From: Nannobrachium achirus
Lineage: Eukaryota > Chordata > Actinopteri > Myctophiformes > Myctophidae
Length of the DNA: 64,000 nucleotides
Assembly (NCBI GenBank): GCA_963921795.1
Contig: OY997651.1
Location: 55,909,642 to 55,973,641, forward strand
Direction of reading: 5' to 3'
Under the pieces are notes generated by a model that made no database searches, had not been told where the DNA came from, and was given only the letters and a program-made list of their open reading frames with translations. Below, piece by piece: positions 1 through 11,440 of this stretch; positions within the stretch are counted from its first letter, which is position 1, and every line of letters starts with the position of its first letter. The position numbers and the translations under genes are program-made.

Positions 1-275
1 AGCGCGGACTCATTGTGAGAAATCGGCGCAAGCGCTGACTCATTGTGACATCACTTCATAAAAGGCTCTGACATCACGTACGCCACATGAGTCAACAAAA
101 AATCTCTGTGAATGTGTATGTATGTATGTAATCCGCGTATCTCGAGAACCGTTCTTCCCACCGGCACGCGCGTTCTCCAGATATGGGCATAAAATTAATG
201 CCCGAATGTGGAGCTGATGTCTGACATCAGAGTTTTCCGCAACCGGTACTGTGTGTGCAAAGATCTCCATACCGG
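1..275. other. Unassigned repeat-like sequence left of hAT element
   Basis: No gene is seen. The stretch around 175-200 (atatgggcataaaatt) resembles the minisatellite unit found at 1546-2150, so the hAT element at 276-1537 probably split a longer copy of that repeat. Bases 268-275 (cataccgg) are the left target-site copy of that hAT element. Confidence 0.4.
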
Positions 276-1537
276 CAGTGTTGTACCCGAACGCGTTCAA
301 AGAACGATCGTTCATGAACACGTTCATATTTTGGGCGAACGTGAACTGAACGTAATTGTTTTCGCTTGATGAACGATATTGTCGAACGCGGTCATTCTGA
401 CGCCCGTGAACGACGTTCGTCGGCGTTAGTCGGCCGTTCATGCGGCGGTCCGCGCCTCCGCGGTCGTCTGTCCTCTGCTCCTCTCGTCTCTCTTTTCATT
501 CACATGCTCCAATAGTAGGCACTGCACGCAGCGCTCCTCGTGAACGTTCCTCCGTTGATATGCGGTGCTGTCTGCACTCTGCTGCTGCACTGTGAATCTC
601 CTCCTCGTCTCGCAAGCCTGACTGACTATACTTTGTCCTATGTGTGTTGCACGGCGAAAATAGCTGATCTGCAAGCTCACAACGCGTCGCATCCACGAGA
701 CAACGCGGAAACATGCTGTGCACGGTTTAGAAACGTCTGCCTTCTAGTGGGGTTCCTTGTACATGTAATTTTTTGGTTTTTTTCTAGTGGGGTTCCTTGT
801 ACATATAATTTTTTGTTTTCATTTCAAATGTGTGTTAAAGTTTCTTTCACTTCCAATTTGTAGATTATGGTTTATAGAACAATTTTGGTTAGAGTGTCAA
901 GACAGTAGATTGAAGAAAAATATATTTTTTGCCCTATTTCCAAAATGACCAAAATCGGAATTGTGTTTTTTGAACAATGTCTTAGTTTTCCCACAACTGC
1001 TGTGTAATATATATATTTTTTATTGCTATATCAAGTCAATACTGTGTGGGGAATCAATTGGAGTCAAATATTTGTTTTGAATATTATGATATTTCACACA
1101 ATGAGACAATAACATGGTTATTACATTCAGCCCTTCACAATAAGGGTGCAGGAAGACTGGGAACTAGGCAGTGGGCACATAAATATTGTGGGCACCTCAA
1201 TGTTAAGTTGGATGAAATTATTGCTGTGTGTGGTTCTATATGGGCTGTGTCAATAGTTTTGACAAATAATAGCATGCAGCAACGTCTAAACATTTATATA
1301 TATATAGACCTTTATATATATTTTTTTTCCTTTTTTTTTTTTTTTTTGAATAGCCAAAAGTATAAAAAAAATATGGTTAAAAAAAGAACTAAAAAAGAAC
1401 TATGTAGTTCATTTTGGGGAACCATGAACTTTAGTTCATAATGGGGAATTATGAACTAAAAATGAACTAGTTCATTTTAGAAGTTCTGAACTTGAACTTG
1501 AACTAGTTCGTTTTTAAAGTGAACTTTCCCAACACTG
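276..1537. mobile_element. Non-autonomous hAT-type DNA transposon, 1.26 kb
   Basis: The left end reads cagtgttgtacccgaacg and the right end, reversed, reads cagtgttgggaaagttca, giving short imperfect terminal inverted repeats that start CAGTGTTG. It is flanked by an exact 8-bp direct repeat, CATACCGG (268-275 and 1538-1545). An 8-bp target duplication with CAG-type ends is the hallmark of the hAT superfamily. No transposase-like reading frame is visible inside; short open frames lie in simple sequence. It holds a left-arm copy of the window's palindrome motif near 657-692. Confidence 0.8.
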
Positions 1538-1545
1538 CATACCGG

Positions 1546-2200
1546 TATATGGGCATAAGGGGACAAAGGCAAACAGATGGTCAAAACGGGTCCTATGACA
1601 ACAGGTATATTGGGGTTTGCATTAAAGGGTGGGGACAAAGGCAAACAGATGGTCAAAACGTGTCCTATGACAACAGGTATATTGGGGTTTGCATTATAGG
1701 GATAGGGCATTCATGGGGTCCGCTCCAAAAAAGAAAATAAAAGAGACAAAGACAAACATAAGACAAGCAACAAAGCGTGGGACTGGGAGGATGACTTATA
1801 TGATGCAGATTTAAGCAGGTTGTGTATTCTGCTTAAAGAAAAAACAAACAAAAAGCGACAGAGATCTCCATATATATGTGCATAAAATGGACGCAGATAA
1901 ACAGATATCTCCATATACGGGCATAAAGGGACACAGACAGACAGATACAGAGATCTCCATATATGGTCATAAAATGGACGCAAATAGACAGATATCTCCA
2001 TATATGGGCATATATGGGCATAAAATGGACCCAGAACTATATCTGCAGTGATCTCCATATATGGACATAAAATGGACGCTGACAGACAGACAGATATAGA
2101 TATCTCCATATATGGGCATAAATGGACACAGGCAAACAGATGGTCAAAACGGGTCCTACGACAACAGGTATAATGGGGTTTGCATTAAAGGGCGGGGCAT
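1546..2200 (+). repeat. Minisatellite array with two interleaved unit types
   Basis: Two unit families are seen. One contains gatggtcaaaac and ggtatattggggtttgc and recurs near 1575, 1650 and 2140. The other contains tctccatatatgggcat followed by aaaatggac and recurs near 1865, 1905, 1955, 1995, 2055 and 2105. Units are about 50-75 bp and imperfect. Short open frames here on both strands are by-products of the repeat. Confidence 0.75.
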
Positions 2201-2220
2201 TCATTCCCTATTTACATCGT

Positions 2221-2264
2221 TCCCGAGTTGGCCAGGTCGCCGACTAGACGCTTGCAGCTTCTAG
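2221..2264 (+). mobile_element. Possible Helitron-like 3' terminus
   Basis: A stem GTTGGC/GCCGAC (2227-2232 and 2239-2244, six-base loop, one G-T pair) is followed 16 bases later by CTAG (2261-2264) and then T. This is the CTRR-T layout of Helitron 3' ends. The match to block B begins within a base or two of the CTAG (2266 versus 31964), so CTAG marks an insertion boundary absent from B. No 5' TC end has been located. Confidence 0.35.
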
Positions 2265-2952
2265 TTATATATAATTTGTCAAATACCCAGCATAGCATTT
2301 GGGCCTTCAATACCTGCTGCCTATGATTGTGTCTGTAAGAGTTTCAGAGTAAAACAGTCCATTACTTTGAAGTGGTGCTGATAAAACTGTCTCCTGCCTG
2401 TTTCCTATGAGTTATTTATTTCATAATTATAACACAGATCTTCGACATGTAGGCTATTTAATAAAATTCATGAAAAGCAAAACTGCCACATATTTGATTT
2501 AGAGAAATATATTTTTAATTTGATTAATTAGTTAATTAATATTCAATTCATTTTCTTCATGTAAATCATTAGTATTATTGTACATTTATTTATATGTCTG
2601 TCTGTCTGTGACAAGACGGTGATTAGCTAAACAAAGCTATTTGATGACTAAAATATAACGAGACGTGTATGTGTGATTTTCGTTGACACTATCAAAACAG
2701 CTGACCCAGATAGCAAAACATAATTGAAACAATGTTGTGTTTTTGGTCGAGGCTCAAGATTGAAGCAACATTGATGTCCGACATTTAACAGACATCATGG
2801 TGCTCATTATGATCAACATCGAAATAATGTTGAAATTTCAATTCATCTAGACAATGAATCAATGTTGATTCAACTATGATATGATCAACATTGAAATAAT
2901 GTTGAATTATCAACGTTGATTCAACGTTGCATTATACATTGAAACAATGTTA

Positions 2953-3526
2953 TTAAAGGGCCATTTCAGCACTTTTTTCAACCTTCCTCTGTATGTTCTT
3001 AAAGGAGTAGTTCACCCCCAAAATGACATTTTCTATTGATTACTCACGCCATGGAGACTTGAGTTCAATAATATCTTTGAGTTTTTGTCGCATTCCTAAG
3101 ACAATAATTTGATTACAATAAATATTGATTGATTCTGGATGCATCTAGAATCAATGGGGATACATTTACTATATTCTTTTTGTCCTAGGAATGCGACAAA
3201 AAAAACCAAAAAATATTATTGAACTCAAGTCTCCATGGCACGAGTAATCAAAAGAAAAAAAGTCATTTTGGGGGTGAACTACTCCTTTAATATGCCTCAA
3301 ATAATGCCGAAATCACTTTAATATATATTTTATGAAGTTCCACAGGGAGAATCCCAAAGCCCATCTAGTGACATCATGCCATATGCCTGAATGGTAGTGA
3401 TGTCACTGATGGACGACCAAGTTTACCCCTGCAGAACTTCAACACCAAATAGTCAAGTGATTATGTGTGGCTTAAATGAGGCATATTAAAAACAGAAGGT
3501 TGAAAAATGCTGAAATGGTTCATTAA
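2953..3526. mobile_element. TTAA-flanked miniature inverted-repeat element, split by a second one
   Basis: The left arm (TTAA then ccatttcagca, 2953 onward) and right arm (tgctgaaatgg then TTAA, ending 3526) are inverted copies. The inverted similarity continues inward through atatgcctca and tgaggcatat. The left arm is interrupted at a TTAA by the 2999-3290 element. TTAA target duplications fit piggyBac or Kolobok-type elements; which one is not decided. Confidence 0.7.
2999..3290. mobile_element. Nested TTAA miniature element with long inverted arms
   Basis: Starts ttaaaggagtagttcaccc and ends in the complement, gggtgaactactcctttaa. The arms pair over roughly 100 bases (ccatggagacttgag near 3050 with ctcaagtctccatgg near 3225). 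TTAA at both ends is the target duplication. The host element shows a single TTAA at the equivalent position in its other arm, confirming insertion into TTAA. Confidence 0.8.
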
Positions 3527-3948
3527 GTATGCTTACTGCAGTGGTTCTCAACCTTTTTATACAAAGACCCCACGTTATAGGAACACTTTTGGGGACCCCA
3601 AACTTGATTATAATTATGCGATTAAAGGTGAATATTCAAATATGATGGGAACTTGCAGATCAGCTATTTGCAAACATAATCATTTCAAGAAACCAAGGTT
3701 GAGAACAACTGCTTTACTGCATTCTCTATGAACAAAACAAACAGACAAAGTATTCATTCAGTCATTTATTCAAGATTTCACATTTTAGCACAACAATATT
3801 TTTTCCTGCCTTCAATCAACATGACCAAAACTCACAGTTTTCAAATGATCCAACTCCCATGAAACCCACTGGCCTCAAACTCCAAACCATTTGTCCTTTG
3901 GCCTTTCTTTCCTTCTACCCCGCCATTCCTCTCTGGTGCGTAACACAG

Positions 3949-5975
3949 CTACTTCTGCAGTGCATCCTGGTATTGCAGTTCAGTCAACTTGCATTCAAAT
4001 TTACGAACAGCCGCTGGGGAAAAAGAAGAAAAAACAAACACACACATACACAGGTTATAAAGCAGCAGTGTGGGCATGTTCCATTCCAAAGTGACATAAC
4101 ATGTCCAGTGTGTCCTATTTAGTGTATTAGATTTTCAGGCAGCCTTAAAGGAGCACGTAAGACATTTTCAACCCCATCTCACACTAATGCTCGTAAAATG
4201 AGAGATCAGAGATCTCCATTATGTCCATTCATTTATTAGTGAATTCTCACCATTAAATTGAATGGGGAAATTAAGACAGAATTCATTTGCAAGTGTGCCT
4301 TGAATCACAGCAACCACACTTGCAATTTCTGTCAAATTGTGAATTCCGTTGTAAAGTAGTAAACCTAGTATTTTTAGGTGCAGACTCACCAACATGCAGG
4401 CGTGTGTCCTTGAAGGCCCTCTTCGGTCCCTTCCTCGCCCAGTTTAAGATGCAGGCCTGACTGTGTGTTGGTCATCGTAGACAGCATTTGCCTGATCATA
4501 CTTTCTTGAGTTGATCCCTCCGACTTACAGTAACAGATTAGATAGAAAATGGTTAGTGAGCTAAAGTGTACTGTGTGCCCTGCCCCTGTCAATTGGACAG
4601 TATTTTAAGTGTAAATGTAATGAATTTTATGAACTTTTTATTACCTCTAAGAAATGGTTAGTGTGACATTTGCTTCACCTCCACGAGTAGCTCTGTAAAA
4701 ATCCTGGTGTTTTTGTTGGCAGCAATGTCTTGAAGAAAAAAAGTATTGGGTTTACATTACATTTTCAATTTAGAATAACACTATACAACTCACTGATAGC
4801 GTTTGCCCCCCTAACTTTTAGTAACCATTAAGTACTTAACTTTTAAGCCTAACCAACACAGTTACAAATTACATGAAAAAACATGACAAAGACTGTAAAG
4901 TTTTTTTTGAATGCAGAGGGCATCAGTAAGGTTAAGGAATGTATCAGAAAATGATAACTTGCCTTGCAGCATTTGACTGGGCACCCCTCCATGGAATCTT
5001 CTCTGTGGCGTTTCAGTAGCTGAACCTTTAAGAAACCAACATCATCAGCATTGCACATACATTTTGGTCACAGTGTATGTGGGAGCTAGGGGGTGAATGG
5101 AAATATAGGCATCTTTACCCGGGCCAGGTGATCTGAAGTCAGCTGATCTGGAGACATGTGCGTACTGTAGCTGTCATCGACATCTAAAAGCAAGGCATAC
5201 ATCTTTGTTTATATTGAACATGAATGGTGAATTTTGCAAAAATAATAATAATACTAATGAATAAGAGAGAGAAATAAGAGAAATGCATAACATTCCTTGC
5301 TTGTTCTGATGGCACAGTGTGGATTTATTGGCATTCCTGGAGATATTGGCATTTCTAAAGAAATACGGACAGAATTTACAAAATAAGGCAATTTAGCACC
5401 CTTAAAGTTGTTCCATGTACCTAGCGAATGCCTGGTGTTAAGATAAATAAATAAATAAAATATAATAATAAGTATTTAATAAGTTAGAGTTGGTGCAATA
5501 GCCACAGCAACTGTTGAGAATAAAAGGCTCTTGTTGACAAAGGGACAACACTACCATTCCTTACTTAAAAGATGTTGTTGTCAAATGACATCATGCCAAC
5601 ATTAACATGCAGCTCCATGCAACATAGTGACACTGAAGAAGCTACTGTAGCCTATATACAATCGACATTTAAACCAGTTTAACATTTCCATCAGCATAAG
5701 GTCTCCTAATCCAACCACCACCTATTGAAACAGACATGAGACACAATAAGAGATACATAATTATATGAAACATATAACCATCTTTGCAAACTCCAACACT
5801 GCCAAGTAGCTTCCAAAAAGCCTACAATGAGAGAACAAAAACATGAACTATGCTATAACTCAGACAAAGAACATTTACAATACAGTATGTCCACCCTGAG
5901 GCAGTAATGGGGAGGGCTTCACATACCATTATTAGGCTGGTTAAATGACATCCTCAGAGCAGCTTCCTCCAGAGG
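3949..5975 (-). other. Minus-strand exon-like blocks inside the 4.1-kb element
   Basis: Short blocks on the minus strand look like exons. At 5975-5927 an acceptor cctctag precedes 49 bases ending in a GTATGT donor. 5721-5684 continues in frame from it (1+2 bases). 5183-5119 has a ttttag acceptor and a GTAAAG donor. 5025-4963 (63 bases) ends AAG then GCAAGT, the consensus of a GC-AG intron. 4523-4390 ends at a GTGAGT donor. 4013-3949 follows a ccccag acceptor and ends in TAG. Phases agree between some neighbours (5183-5119 into 5025-4963) but not all, so the chain is incomplete or decayed. I do not recognise the product. It may be the element's own gene or a captured host fragment. Confidence 0.35.
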
Positions 5976-6194
5976 CTAGAGGGGAACATAACATGAATAT
6001 TGGATGCTATAACTTTTGAACTCATATCACAAGACTGATATGTTTGCATTTGTATTGACAAATGTTTGTATATTAAAGCTCTCATGCAATTAGATTTTGT
6101 CAATGCCATTTGAAAACTTTAGTTACTGCTTTGTAGATTGATCATTATTACAAAACATACATTAAACATGTCAACCCTATATACATTTCAGCAA

Positions 6195-6273
6195 TTTGAA
6201 AACAGCAGATCTACAGGCTCACAATGTGTCGCAATGTGTCGCATTGTGATTTTGCAGATCTGCTGTTTTCAAA
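6195..6273. repeat. Short palindromic repeat (hairpin family)
   Basis: An 18-bp perfect stem is formed by 6195-6212 and 6256-6273 (tttgaaaacagcagatct and its complement). The loop is rich in aatgtgtcgc. The core agatct plus acaggctcacaat is shared with at least twelve other sites in the window. Confidence 0.7.
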
Positions 6274-6835
6274 GGATTAGGATCCCGAAACAGGCTAACA
6301 AAATGGAAAGCATTTAATGCTATTATTATGCCAATAAGGCAAGCTACAAACTCCGGACTAAGTTGCCATGACAATAATTCACAAATATAACATTTAGTCA
6401 AACAATGTCAGCCAGGTGATGCTATCTGAACAGCAAAATAAATGATATTCTCCAGAACTTACCAGTTCTTCTCACACACAGAAGGACAAGCCACACTGGT
6501 ACTACTGCAACTGTTTGAAATTTGAAAAACTCAAGTCACGTGAGATCTTGTGGGTCTTGCGAGATCTCACAAGAGGGAGGGGAGGGGAGTGGGAGGATCA
6601 GGAGGAGGGGGGGCAGTGATCAGCACCACACACATTGAAACAATGTCAATTCAATGTAGGGCATTTCAACATTGAAAGATCACCATTTATACTACATTGA
6701 TTCAACACATTTTTTTCAATTGTTGAAATGGTATCTGTAATTAAACATTGAATCAACATAGCTTTTTCAACCTCAACCAAAAATAACCAATCTGACCAAA
6801 ATTCAACATTGAATCAATGTATTTTGCTATCTGGG

Positions 6836-7449
6836 GATCTACAAGCTCACAATGTAAGTTGCAATGTGTTGTGAGCTTGTAGATCTGCATTTTTTCTTGA
6901 ATAGCTTTGACGTTTTTAACAACATAATATCTTTTTAAAGTGGGACAATGGCACAACATTATTATTTTCTGATGGAGGTCCACGGACAATAATTTTGGGG
7001 CCAAAGGGTGGCGCTATATGAAAGGTTGTGGGGTCACTTCATCAGTAGGGTTCATTCTCCAGGGAGCATCAATGTGCTCTTTAAGTTTCATGACAATCCT
7101 TACATTAGATTTTCACACATGTCTGCAAGGGGACATTTTGGCCTAAAGGTGGCGCTAGAGTAGAGGTCATGAGGTCAGTAAAAGCAGTAGGTTTAATCCT
7201 GTGGGGAGAATAAATGTGATCAACAAGTTTCATGACAATCTGAGCAGTACATTTAGAAATGTTGTGACAGTGAACATTTTGACCTAATGATGGCGCTAGA
7301 AAGAACAACTATTTCAACACTAAAATTAGTAGGGGTCATCCTCTGGGGAGCATGAAGGTTCACAGTCTTTATTTATATTATTCTATATGTTGTTGTTTAT
7401 GCTGCTTATGTAAGCTCCCAATAAGCAACATATTGTGAGCTTGTAGATC
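6836..7449. mobile_element. Intronic miniature element, full-length copy (614 bp)
   Basis: The left end is gatctacaagctcacaatg and the right end is its complement, attgtgagcttgtagatc. The left end also carries a second inverted copy, so it forms a hairpin by itself (6836-6886). The interior contains ggccaaagggtggcgcta, catgacaatcc and atgaggtcagtaaaagc. It recurs in other introns (11441, 12874, 21665, 30617, 32455, 52790). The element at 2705-6835 inserted exactly at its left edge. Confidence 0.6.
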
Positions 7450-7597
7450 TGCAATTTGGGTGAATGTTCAACACCATTGGCTATATGGTGTCGCTCTACC
7501 GTACACCATTTCTAGCTAGGTAGAAGATCTATTTGACTGCATTGACAGTAATCCTAACCCTAACCCATCTGTTTGATTTTACACGTAATCTTTACAG

Positions 7598-7771
7598 ACT
7601 TGCTGGCTGTGACCTCAGAAAGACAGACTGTGACGGTGTGGCTTCAGCTCTCAGCTCTAATCCTTCACATCTAACAGAACTGGACCTCAGTGGGACCAAA
7701 CTGGACCTTTCATCCGTGGAGCTGATCTTTGCTGGACTAAAGAGTCCACATTGTAGACTGCAGGTCCTAAG
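7598..7771 (+). CDS. LRR exon type a, NLRC3-like receptor (block A)
   Basis: A 174-bp internal exon with acceptor aatctttacag before 7598 and donor AG/GTCAGA after 7771. Both splice sites are phase 2, so the exon can be added or lost without breaking the frame. It encodes about 58 residues with the ribonuclease-inhibitor-like LRR pattern: LAGCDLRKTDC, then SNPSHLTELDLSGTKLD, then ELIFAGLKSPHCRLQVL. In fish NLRC3-like proteins such exons sit C-terminal to the NACHT ATPase and form the ligand- or partner-sensing solenoid, a cytosolic role inferred from the family. No FISNA/NACHT exon is in view. Its block B partner is 33216-33389. The remainder of the gene must lie outside the window or be undetected. 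Confidence 0.85.
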
Positions 7772-7912
7772 GTCAGACTAATTTACCACAGTTATTTGTA
7801 TTAGTTTAGTTTTACTATTTATTATATGATTTCATAACATGAGTACTATGGTGAGAATTTATTTGAAGAGTGTGAATAAGGTTGACATCATGGTAACCCA
7901 CACTGCCTAGAA

Positions 7913-8148
7913 CAGGGGTGCCCACACTTTTTGGACTTTTAAAATGACCAGCTCAACATGATCTACCCACCCAATTTACACAATTTACATATGGCGTTAC
8001 ATATGAGAAAACACACTTATATAGTATGGGAAAATACAGTAAATAGTGGGGAAATAATTATTTGTTAGGGGCATGTACGTCATGTGGTCTACATGCACAG
8101 CCTTTGTGATCTACTGGGAGATCACAATCTACCTTTTGGGCACCCCTG
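7913..8148. mobile_element. hAT miniature element, 236 bp (block A copy)
   Basis: Ends are caggggtgcccacact and its partner gggcacccctg. It is flanked by an exact 8-bp duplication GCCTAGAA (7905-7912 and 8149-8156), typical of hAT. The internal text gatctacccaccc and gtgatctactgggagatc is shared with the elements at 17408, 22073 and 53381. Confidence 0.85.
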
Positions 8149-8156
8149 GCCTAGAA

Positions 8157-8600
8157 TAATGATAAGGTATAGTGACTACAGTATGTGATATGTGATCCAT
8201 AATGGCTGGCTGCTAGGGAATAATCACGTCCAGTTATGTAATCATTTGACGGTCAAACTGGTGTAAACACAGACTGGAAGGTTTGCTGGTTCATCAGCCT
8301 ACCAGCACCAGCAGTCTGATCAATTATGATCACTGTTGTGTCTGTAAGAGTTTCAGAGTAAAACAGTCTCTTACTCTGAAATGTTGCTGATACAACTGTC
8401 TGTTTCCTATGAGTTATATATTTATATTTATAAATACACAGATCTTTCATGTGTATTTAGTAGAAGTAATGGAAAGCAAAACTGCTACACAATTATGTGA
8501 TTTAGAGAAATGTATTTTTAATTTGATGAATTCATTAATATTTGTTTCATGTTCTACATGTAAATGATTAGTATTATTATCATTATTATTTGTACATGTA
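8157..8600. other. LRR intron sequence, no gene seen
   Basis: AT-rich intron with the recurring block gtctgtaagagtttcagag (near 8339), also present near 2333, 10900, 32026, 33960 and 36520. This shows that introns duplicated together with the LRR exons. Divergence from block B is visible up to about 8557 and nearly vanishes after it. Confidence 0.6.
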
Positions 8601-8691
8601 TGGACCTCAGTGGGACCAAACTGGACGATTCAACCATGGAGCTGATCTCTGCTGTTCTAAAGAGTCCACGTTGTGGACTTCAGACCCTAAG
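8601..8691 (+). pseudogene. 5'-truncated LRR exon (block A)
   Basis: The last 91 bases of an LRR exon survive, from tggacctcagtgggaccaaa to cagaccctaag, followed by a good GTAAGA donor. The first half, including the acceptor, is replaced by AT-rich intron text (tattatttgtacatgta), with no AG acceptor just upstream. It cannot be spliced in as a normal 174-bp exon. Confidence 0.75.
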
Positions 8692-10431
8692 GTAAGAATT
8701 TACCACCATTATTTGTGTTTAGTTATAGAGGGTATGCTTATGCATAACGTGAATGGCAAATTGAGTGGCAAAGTGAGTTTAACGTTGTTTAACGTCGTTA
8801 AATGCAATCAGATAGGACTTTTCTGTTTGGATGTATGGGCTGTCAAGGCCAGAAAGTATTTTGCTGTCACTCAGTAGGCGTTCCTGCATAACTTCCTGGT
8901 ATGATGATGATGTCACGCACATTCCCTCTATAGTTATAACAACACAGATATTGCACATTATTTAGTAAAAGTAATGGAAATAAAAACTGATATACATGTA
9001 GAGAAATGTATATTTTATTTGATTAAATATTTTTCAATCCATTTTCTTTATATAAATCCTTAGTATTATTATTATTTTTACATGTATCTGTCTGTATCAG
9101 TGGCGGAACAATTCAGAACCGGGCCGGTATGCGAGCCACAATGCTCGGGCCCCGTTACCCGTCTCTCCCTAATGTTCCATTACAGGTTCTCTGTCTGCCA
9201 TCTCCCCTCTGCTCTGTTAACATTATGGGTAATCCATTCAAGTGTCAAATTAAACGAGACACACATAATTTATTTAGAAAACTAGAAGATATGTTGGCAG
9301 AGTCAGTCCATACAACATATTTGTATACATTTTTATTTAAATCAACATAGACTTCAGTTCATGTAGGATTATTTTAATATTGGGCTAACCACAGTTGAAT
9401 TGCAATGACTTTCTATGGGTTGGCTTGCAATACACCGTTCTCCCTTAGCCGAAGTGGGGCCACTGTCTCAATTGCGGTCGTGAATTTGTAGCTGCGGTGT
9501 GTCTCTATACAAGGCTACAATGCAAGTGTTTCAGTGCTGATGTGCACTTGGGGGCATTTAAAAGCAATGAATAGATGAAGAACTATGATTGTTTTTTTTC
9601 CCCCATCAGACTGCAGACCAACGCTACTGCATCAAAATAGATATAGTCTACTGTATAATATCCAGTAGTCGCTCGTGGCAGCAAGAAACAATAAATAAAT
9701 AACAGTAAAGAGAATAGAGAAAAGTCGCCGGCAATGGCCTGATTATTGCACAGTAAGCGTTTTTTGGGAGCTACAGCTCTAATCCCACAACGTTACTCCA
9801 GCCAGCATGAGAGTGAGACAGACATATTAATTGAACTAGGCTACTCACATTATGCTGCAGAGTTTAACTTGCGGTACATACAAAGTGTGCACGTTATTTA
9901 AAAGTCACAGATGCATGGGGTTGGATAAAATCTTGTGTTTAATCCATGTGGGTTCTTTAGTTAGACAAGCGTTTTCGTCATCATTACAACTTGTCATGCT
10001 TGGCGAAATGCCGTCAGTAAACATGTGTCATGGCAGCTGGGTTACAATGGATACGGACATCCTCTAAAACCGGCGGATTTCAAAATAAGATCCACTCGTA
10101 ATGATTAGTCAACACTAGTTTTATTTCTTAAGTCTACTTACAGGAGGTACGTGCAGTCTGTGCAGTGCAGGACACCAGAGTTGGTAAACTAACGCTATTA
10201 AAAAAAGAGAAAGGGTACAGGAGGTAGTGTGCAAGAGCGCTTCATTTCGTCTGATCTGCGAGGCAACATTCATTTTGACCACTCATGCGCACCAGTTATG
10301 TTTATTATCACTACAGATATGCTCTAAAAGTGTGAAAAACATATTTTTATTTCACTACGTCTTTAACTTCAATTAAAGTGAATGTGGTTTAATCTGTTGG
10401 TCATTTCTGATTTTACATGTAATCTTTACAG
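8692..10431. other. Intron, unassigned; hAT-like end at 9098
   Basis: No convincing coding sequence. At 9098 the text cagtggcggaacaattcag looks like a hAT-type terminus, but no matching right end was found before the next exon. The whole stretch reappears at 34312-36051 with only one difference noticed (8831 g versus 34451 a). Confidence 0.5.
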
Positions 10432-10605
10432 ACTTGCTGGCCGTATCCTCAAACAGACACTCTGTGAAGGTGTGGCTTCAGCTCTCAGCTCTAATCCTTC
10501 ACATCTAACAGAACTGGACCTCAGTGGGACCAAACTGGACCATTCATCCCTGGAGCTGATCTCTGCTGGACTAAAGTGTCCACATTGTAGACTGAAGACC
10601 CTAAG
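10432..10605 (+). CDS. LRR exon type b, NLRC3-like receptor (block A)
   Basis: 174 bp, acceptor tgtaatctttacag, donor AG/GTCAGA, phase 2 at both ends. It differs from type a by LAGRILKQTLCEGV in the first repeat and LISAGLKCPHCRLKTL at the end. The replaced cysteine-aspartate pair (GRIL rather than GCDL) marks this type. Its block B partner 36052-36225 gives an identical translation. Role as for the other LRR exons of this receptor family. Confidence 0.85.
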
Positions 10606-11440
10606 GTCAGACCATCATTATTTTGTATTACTTTTGTTTTACTATTTATTATGGTATTATAAAAGAATACTGTGGTGATAATGTATTTGAAGAGAGTGAA
10701 TAAGGTTGACATCCCCACTGACTAGAATAATGATAAGGTACAGTGACTACAGAATGTGATCCATCATGCCTGCTAGGGAATGATCACATCCAGTTATGTA
10801 ATCATTTGACTGTCAAACTGGTGTAAACACAGACTGGAAGGTTTGCTGCTTCCTCAGCCCACCCGCACCAGCAGTCTGATCAATTATGATCACTGTTGTG
10901 TCTGTAAGACTTTCAGGGTAAAACAGTCCATGACTCTGAAATGTTGCTGATAAAACTTTATTTATTTATTTCTTAATTATAACAACGCAGATCTTCCACA
11001 TGTATTTGTAAAATGTATTAAAAGCAAAACTGCTACATATTTGATTTAGAAAAAATATATTTTTAATTTGATAAATGAATTAATTAAAATGTCTTTGTGT
11101 AAATCATTAGTTTTAGTATTGTACATTTATTTATCCATCTGTCTTTCTGTCTAGTGTTTTTACTTTTAGAAGTGGGGGGGACGCCTCATAATGCATGTGC
11201 ATGCGCACAAGCAAACACATCCACGTCCATGCCTGCAGTACCCAGTATGATCGTCAAGTAGTCAAATTAGAGGATTCCTCTTACAATGTTGTACATGGAC
11301 ATGCTTTGTAGTTTTATAGTGCGCAGCAGAGGTAAACAGCCTCACTCGAGTTTTAGAGCTAAATCCTATAGCCCAAAGGGACAGTGAGCAGAGTCTGCTC
11401 ACTGCGTCATTGACAGCTATTAAAACAGGTGCTCTACAAG

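Larger units (their letters stand above)
2705..6835. mobile_element. 4131-bp DNA transposon with CCCAGATAGC termini
   Basis: The ends are a perfect 14-bp inverted repeat, CCCAGATAGCAAAA at 2705-2718 and its complement at 6822-6835. Block B has the empty site (GA at 32455-32456). In block A the GA is present on both sides (2703-2704 and 6836-6837), so the target duplication is 2 bp. Subterminal regions (2720-2950 and 6640-6820) are rich in inverted motifs such as caacattgaa and ttgattcaac. The interior holds nested TTAA miniature elements and minus-strand exon-like blocks. I cannot assign it to a superfamily: the ends are not CACTA, TA or TTAA. Confidence 0.8.

Noticed and set aside
1046..1441. 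131-codon open frame in the hAT-type element
   Set aside because: No transposase motif, and it runs into poly-T and AT repeats.
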